Source: Planctomycetaceae bacterium
GTDB taxonomy: Bacteria; Planctomycetota; Planctomycetia; Planctomycetales; Planctomycetaceae
DNA: 64,000 nucleotides
Assembly (NCBI GenBank): GCA_021732995.1
Contig: JAKFWA010000045.1
Location: forward strand, 1-64,000
Reading direction: 5' to 3'
Shown here: piece after piece, positions 61,633 to 64,000 of the stretch
Position numbering within the stretch: position 1 is the first letter of the stretch
Layout of the letters: every line of letters begins with the position of its first letter
Position numbers and translations under genes: made by a program
The notes under the pieces: model-generated
The model's input: the letters and a program-made list of their open reading frames with translations, nothing else
The model's database searches: none
What the model was told of the DNA's origin: nothing

Positions 61633-62321
61633 GACCTGTCAAACGTGGCGACACCCCAAAAGATTTGTCTGGAGTGGCTGTTGTTTTCACAAAACATACG
61701 CAGTCACGGGACTCGTTAATTAAAGCCATCGGCGACTTCTGCTCATACTGTGAGAATGCGTTGCATTCAGATATCGATGTTGAGCACGTCCAGCCTAAGG
61801 ACGGAAAGCCACTCTTGGCTTTGACCTGGGATAATTTTCTGTTGGCATGCAAGTACTGCAATCGAGCCAAGTGGGACAAGGCGATTACCTTATGCGACTA
61901 CTTCTGGCCGGACCGAGACAACACATTTCGTGCATTTGCATATGCCTTTGACCAACCGCCAGTGCCAGCGACGGGACTCACTCCAAACCAACGGACCATA
62001 GCCGAAGAAACAATCAAGTTAACTGGTCTGGATCGGGTTCCTGGCCATCCTCATTTCAGTGATCGCGATCGCCGCTTCATTAAGCGACGAGACGCCTGGG
62101 GAGCAGCGCTGTTGGCTCTTAAACAGTATCAGGCAGGAGAAATTACGGCTGGCAACGTGGCCCAAATGGCGGTTCCTCGCGGCTTCTTCTCCGTCTGGAT
62201 GATGGCATTTGGAGCGTATCCAGAAGTCCGAAAGGTGCTGATCAGCCAGTTCAAAGCTGATGCCAACTGCTTTGATCCGACGACGACCGAGCCGATACCG
62301 CGCCTTGGCGGCCAACTGTGA
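61629..62321 (+). CDS. ptuB: Septu-like PtuB HNH nuclease
   Basis: A 230-residue HNH protein with FCSYCENALHSDIDVEHVQPKDG (the first Cys-x-x-Cys and the catalytic His region), LTWDNFLLACKYCNRAKWDK (Asn, second Cys-x-x-Cys) and a helical C-terminus. It matches PtuB, the nuclease effector of Septu. Start overlaps ptuA stop (ATGA), so the two subunits are coupled. It lies between pglX and pglY and so is nested inside the BREX locus. Confidence 0.82.
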   Translation: MRPVKRGDTPKDLSGVAVVFTKHTQSRDSLIKAIGDFCSYCENALHSDIDVEHVQPKDGKPLLALTWDNFLLACKYCNRAKWDKAITLCDYFWPDRDNTFRAFAYAFDQPPVPATGLTPNQRTIAEETIKLTGLDRVPGHPHFSDRDRRFIKRRDAWGAALLALKQYQAGEITAGNVAQMAVPRGFFSVWMMAFGAYPEVRKVLISQFKADANCFDPTTTEPIPRLGGQL

Positions 62322-62369
62322 GAGTACCGCTTTCAAGAACCTCTGACTTCAGACCACTGATGAATGCCT

Positions 62370-64000
62370 ATGACGCTCCTCAAAGACCTGATCGACATTC
62401 CTGAACACATCGACGATGGGCAGTTCGTGTTGCGACTGACCGAAGGTGTGACTGATCCGCGCGCGACGGTGCAGACTTATGTGCCAACACCTCAATTGGT
62501 GCGTTGCTTTGATGATGCACTCAGCTTCATTCGGGGGGCGTTGCAGGGAGCAACCAGTAAGGCAACTTATCTGCATGGCAGCTTCGGCAGCGGTAAGAGC
62601 CACTTCATGGCCATCCTGCATCTCATCTTGCAGGGGAACTCGACGGCCCGCGCCATTCCGGAATTGGCTGAGACCATTCAGAAGCACAACGTCTGGATCG
62701 AGAACAAGAAGTTCTTGCTCGTGCCCTATCACATGATCGGAGCCAACGACGTCGAGTCGGGCATTCTCGGTGGCTATGTGGACTTCGTGCGACGTACGCA
62801 TCCGACAGCCCCCATTCCCGGCGTGTACCTCGCGGAAGGATTGTTTCGGGATGCCGAATCTCTGCGGCAACGCATGGGCGACGAAGCCTTCTTCTCGGCG
62901 TTGAGTGAAGGACTGGCAACTGATGACGGCTTCGGAGATGTCGATACGGGTTGGGATGCCGCTCGCTTTGAAAGCGCCGTCGAAGCTGATCCCGGTTCGG
63001 AAGAGCGTTCGCAACTGATTGGCGCGTTGGTTGGAAAGATTTTTGGTTCGTACGACACGCAAGCGAGCGGGCGCGGCGAAGCCTTTGTGTCACTCGATAA
63101 GGGCTTGTCGGTCATCAGCCGCCATGCACGCGATCTGGGGTATGACGGTCTGATCCTGTTCCTCGACGAACTCATTCTGTGGCTGGCCAGTCGCGCGGCT
63201 GATCTCAAGTTCGTGCATCAGGAAGGCCAGAAGCTGGCGAAGCTCGTCGAAGCGCAAACGGCAGATCGTCCCGTCCCGATCATCAGTTTCATCGCACGGC
63301 AGCGAGACTTGAGTGAGCTGATTGGCCAGTCCGTTCCGGGCGCAGATCGACTCAACTTCGGCGACGCGCTGAAGCACTGGGAAGGGCGCTTTCATAAGAT
63401 CACTTTGGAAGATCGCAACCTACCGGCGATTGCCTCGAAGCGCGTGCTGAAGTGTCGGGACGAGGCGGCTCGCATTCAGCTCAACGCAGCTTTCGAACAG
63501 ACAGCGAAGATTCGCGAATCGGTCATGGCCACCTTGCTGACTGGCGATGGCGATCGCGAGATGTTTCGCAAGGTCTATCCCTTCAGCCCTGCTCTGGTGC
63601 AGACCTTGATCGCGGTCTCCAGCGTTTTGCAGCGCGAGAGAACCGCGCTCAAGGTGATGATGAAACTACTCGTCGATCATCGGGATGTGCTCACTGTCGG
63701 TGATCTCGTGCCTGTGGGTGATTTGTTTGACGTCGTGGCACACGGCGATGAAGCCTTTAGCCAAGAGATGGCGTTGCACTTCGACAACGCCAAGCGGCTG
63801 TATCACCAAAAACTGCTCCCCATGCTGGAGAAGCAATACGGTCGTCGCGAAGAGATCGAGACGTTGCCCTTCAACGATGCGAAACGAGTCGCCTTCCGCA
63901 ACAACGATCGCTTGCTGAAGACACTATTGCTGTCTGCACTGGTCCCCGAAGTGGAGAGCTTGCGCGGCCTCACGGCGGAACGCTTGGCGGCTCTGAATCA
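62370..64000 (+). CDS. pglY: BREX type 2 ATPase PglY, partial
   Basis: The first 543 codons of a large P-loop ATPase, open at the window end. Walker A is YLHGSFGSGKSHFMAILHLI (GSFGSGKS at 70-77), Walker B LILFLDELILWLAS. Length in the family is about 1,200 residues, so more than half is missing. It is the third core BREX-2 gene; pglZ, brxD and brxHI should follow outside the window. The ATG at 62370 (MTLLKDLIDIPEHIDDGQFVL) is chosen because the family starts here; an ATG ten bases upstream is out of frame. Confidence 0.87.
   Translation, partial: MTLLKDLIDIPEHIDDGQFVLRLTEGVTDPRATVQTYVPTPQLVRCFDDALSFIRGALQGATSKATYLHGSFGSGKSHFMAILHLILQGNSTARAIPELAETIQKHNVWIENKKFLLVPYHMIGANDVESGILGGYVDFVRRTHPTAPIPGVYLAEGLFRDAESLRQRMGDEAFFSALSEGLATDDGFGDVDTGWDAARFESAVEADPGSEERSQLIGALVGKIFGSYDTQASGRGEAFVSLDKGLSVISRHARDLGYDGLILFLDELILWLASRAADLKFVHQEGQKLAKLVEAQTADRPVPIISFIARQRDLSELIGQSVPGADRLNFGDALKHWEGRFHKITLEDRNLPAIASKRVLKCRDEAARIQLNAAFEQTAKIRESVMATLLTGDGDREMFRKVYPFSPALVQTLIAVSSVLQRERTALKVMMKLLVDHRDVLTVGDLVPVGDLFDVVAHGDEAFSQEMALHFDNAKRLYHQKLLPMLEKQYGRREEIETLPFNDAKRVAFRNNDRLLKTLLLSALVPEVESLRGLTAERLAALN

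Overview
This 64 kb window comes from a planctomycete chromosome. The evidence is two DUF1559 pseudopilin-like proteins (N-terminal [14 protein letters not shown] and GFTLVELLTVIAII signatures), a DUF1580-type helix-turn-helix protein, and overall gene content and codon use typical of Planctomycetota. I cannot place it below phylum or order.

Positions 1 to about 28.4 kb look like ordinary chromosome. They carry housekeeping and planctomycete-specific genes in short operons: a membrane protein ending in a pentapeptide repeat tract, a protein built from about seven helix-turn-helix modules, exonuclease III, a WD40 protein, a Rieske protein, FliS, two DUF1559 proteins (one overlapping a threonine/serine dehydratase), a double-VOC protein, a beta-lactamase-fold hydrolase, FtsH, an ABC ATPase with a thioesterase, a convergent Bfd/bacterioferritin pair, a C39 peptidase-like protein, glucose-6-phosphate dehydrogenase, a STAS protein, an esterase and MnmA. 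Many genes end in clear hairpins.

At 28454-28527 a tRNA-Arg(ACG) is followed directly by a tyrosine recombinase, small HTH proteins and a divergent repressor. This is the left end of an integrative element or genomic island. Its replication-like module (31.5-39.4 kb, + strand) encodes an archaeo-eukaryotic-type primase, a DUF1580 protein, a family A DNA polymerase relative that has lost every catalytic motif I could align, a winged-helix-like protein and two unknown proteins. I did not find the right end.

From 49.5 down to 39.7 kb a minus-strand cluster encodes a DUF1257 (Ycf35-like) protein, a DUF2997 protein, a small basic coiled-coil protein, a Ycf46-like AAA+ ATPase, two membrane proteins, a 317-aa unknown, several tiny proteins, a divergent three-domain sliding-clamp-like protein, a 161-aa unknown and a RecB-like PD-(D/E)XK nuclease with an Fe-S-type cysteine pattern. 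The combination of clamp, nuclease and AAA+ looks like an uncharacterised DNA-transaction system and is the best candidate here for something new.

From 49.98 kb to the window end lies a type 2 BREX (Pgl) phage-defence locus: pglW (NERD, pseudokinase, kinase), pglX (adenine methyltransferase) and pglY (ATPase, cut by the window end). It is interrupted by an HNH pair, a zeta-like toxin pair translationally coupled to pglX, and a Septu-like PtuA/PtuB pair. pglX also carries two related palindromic elements inserted in frame.

All family calls come from reading motifs by eye; no database search was run.
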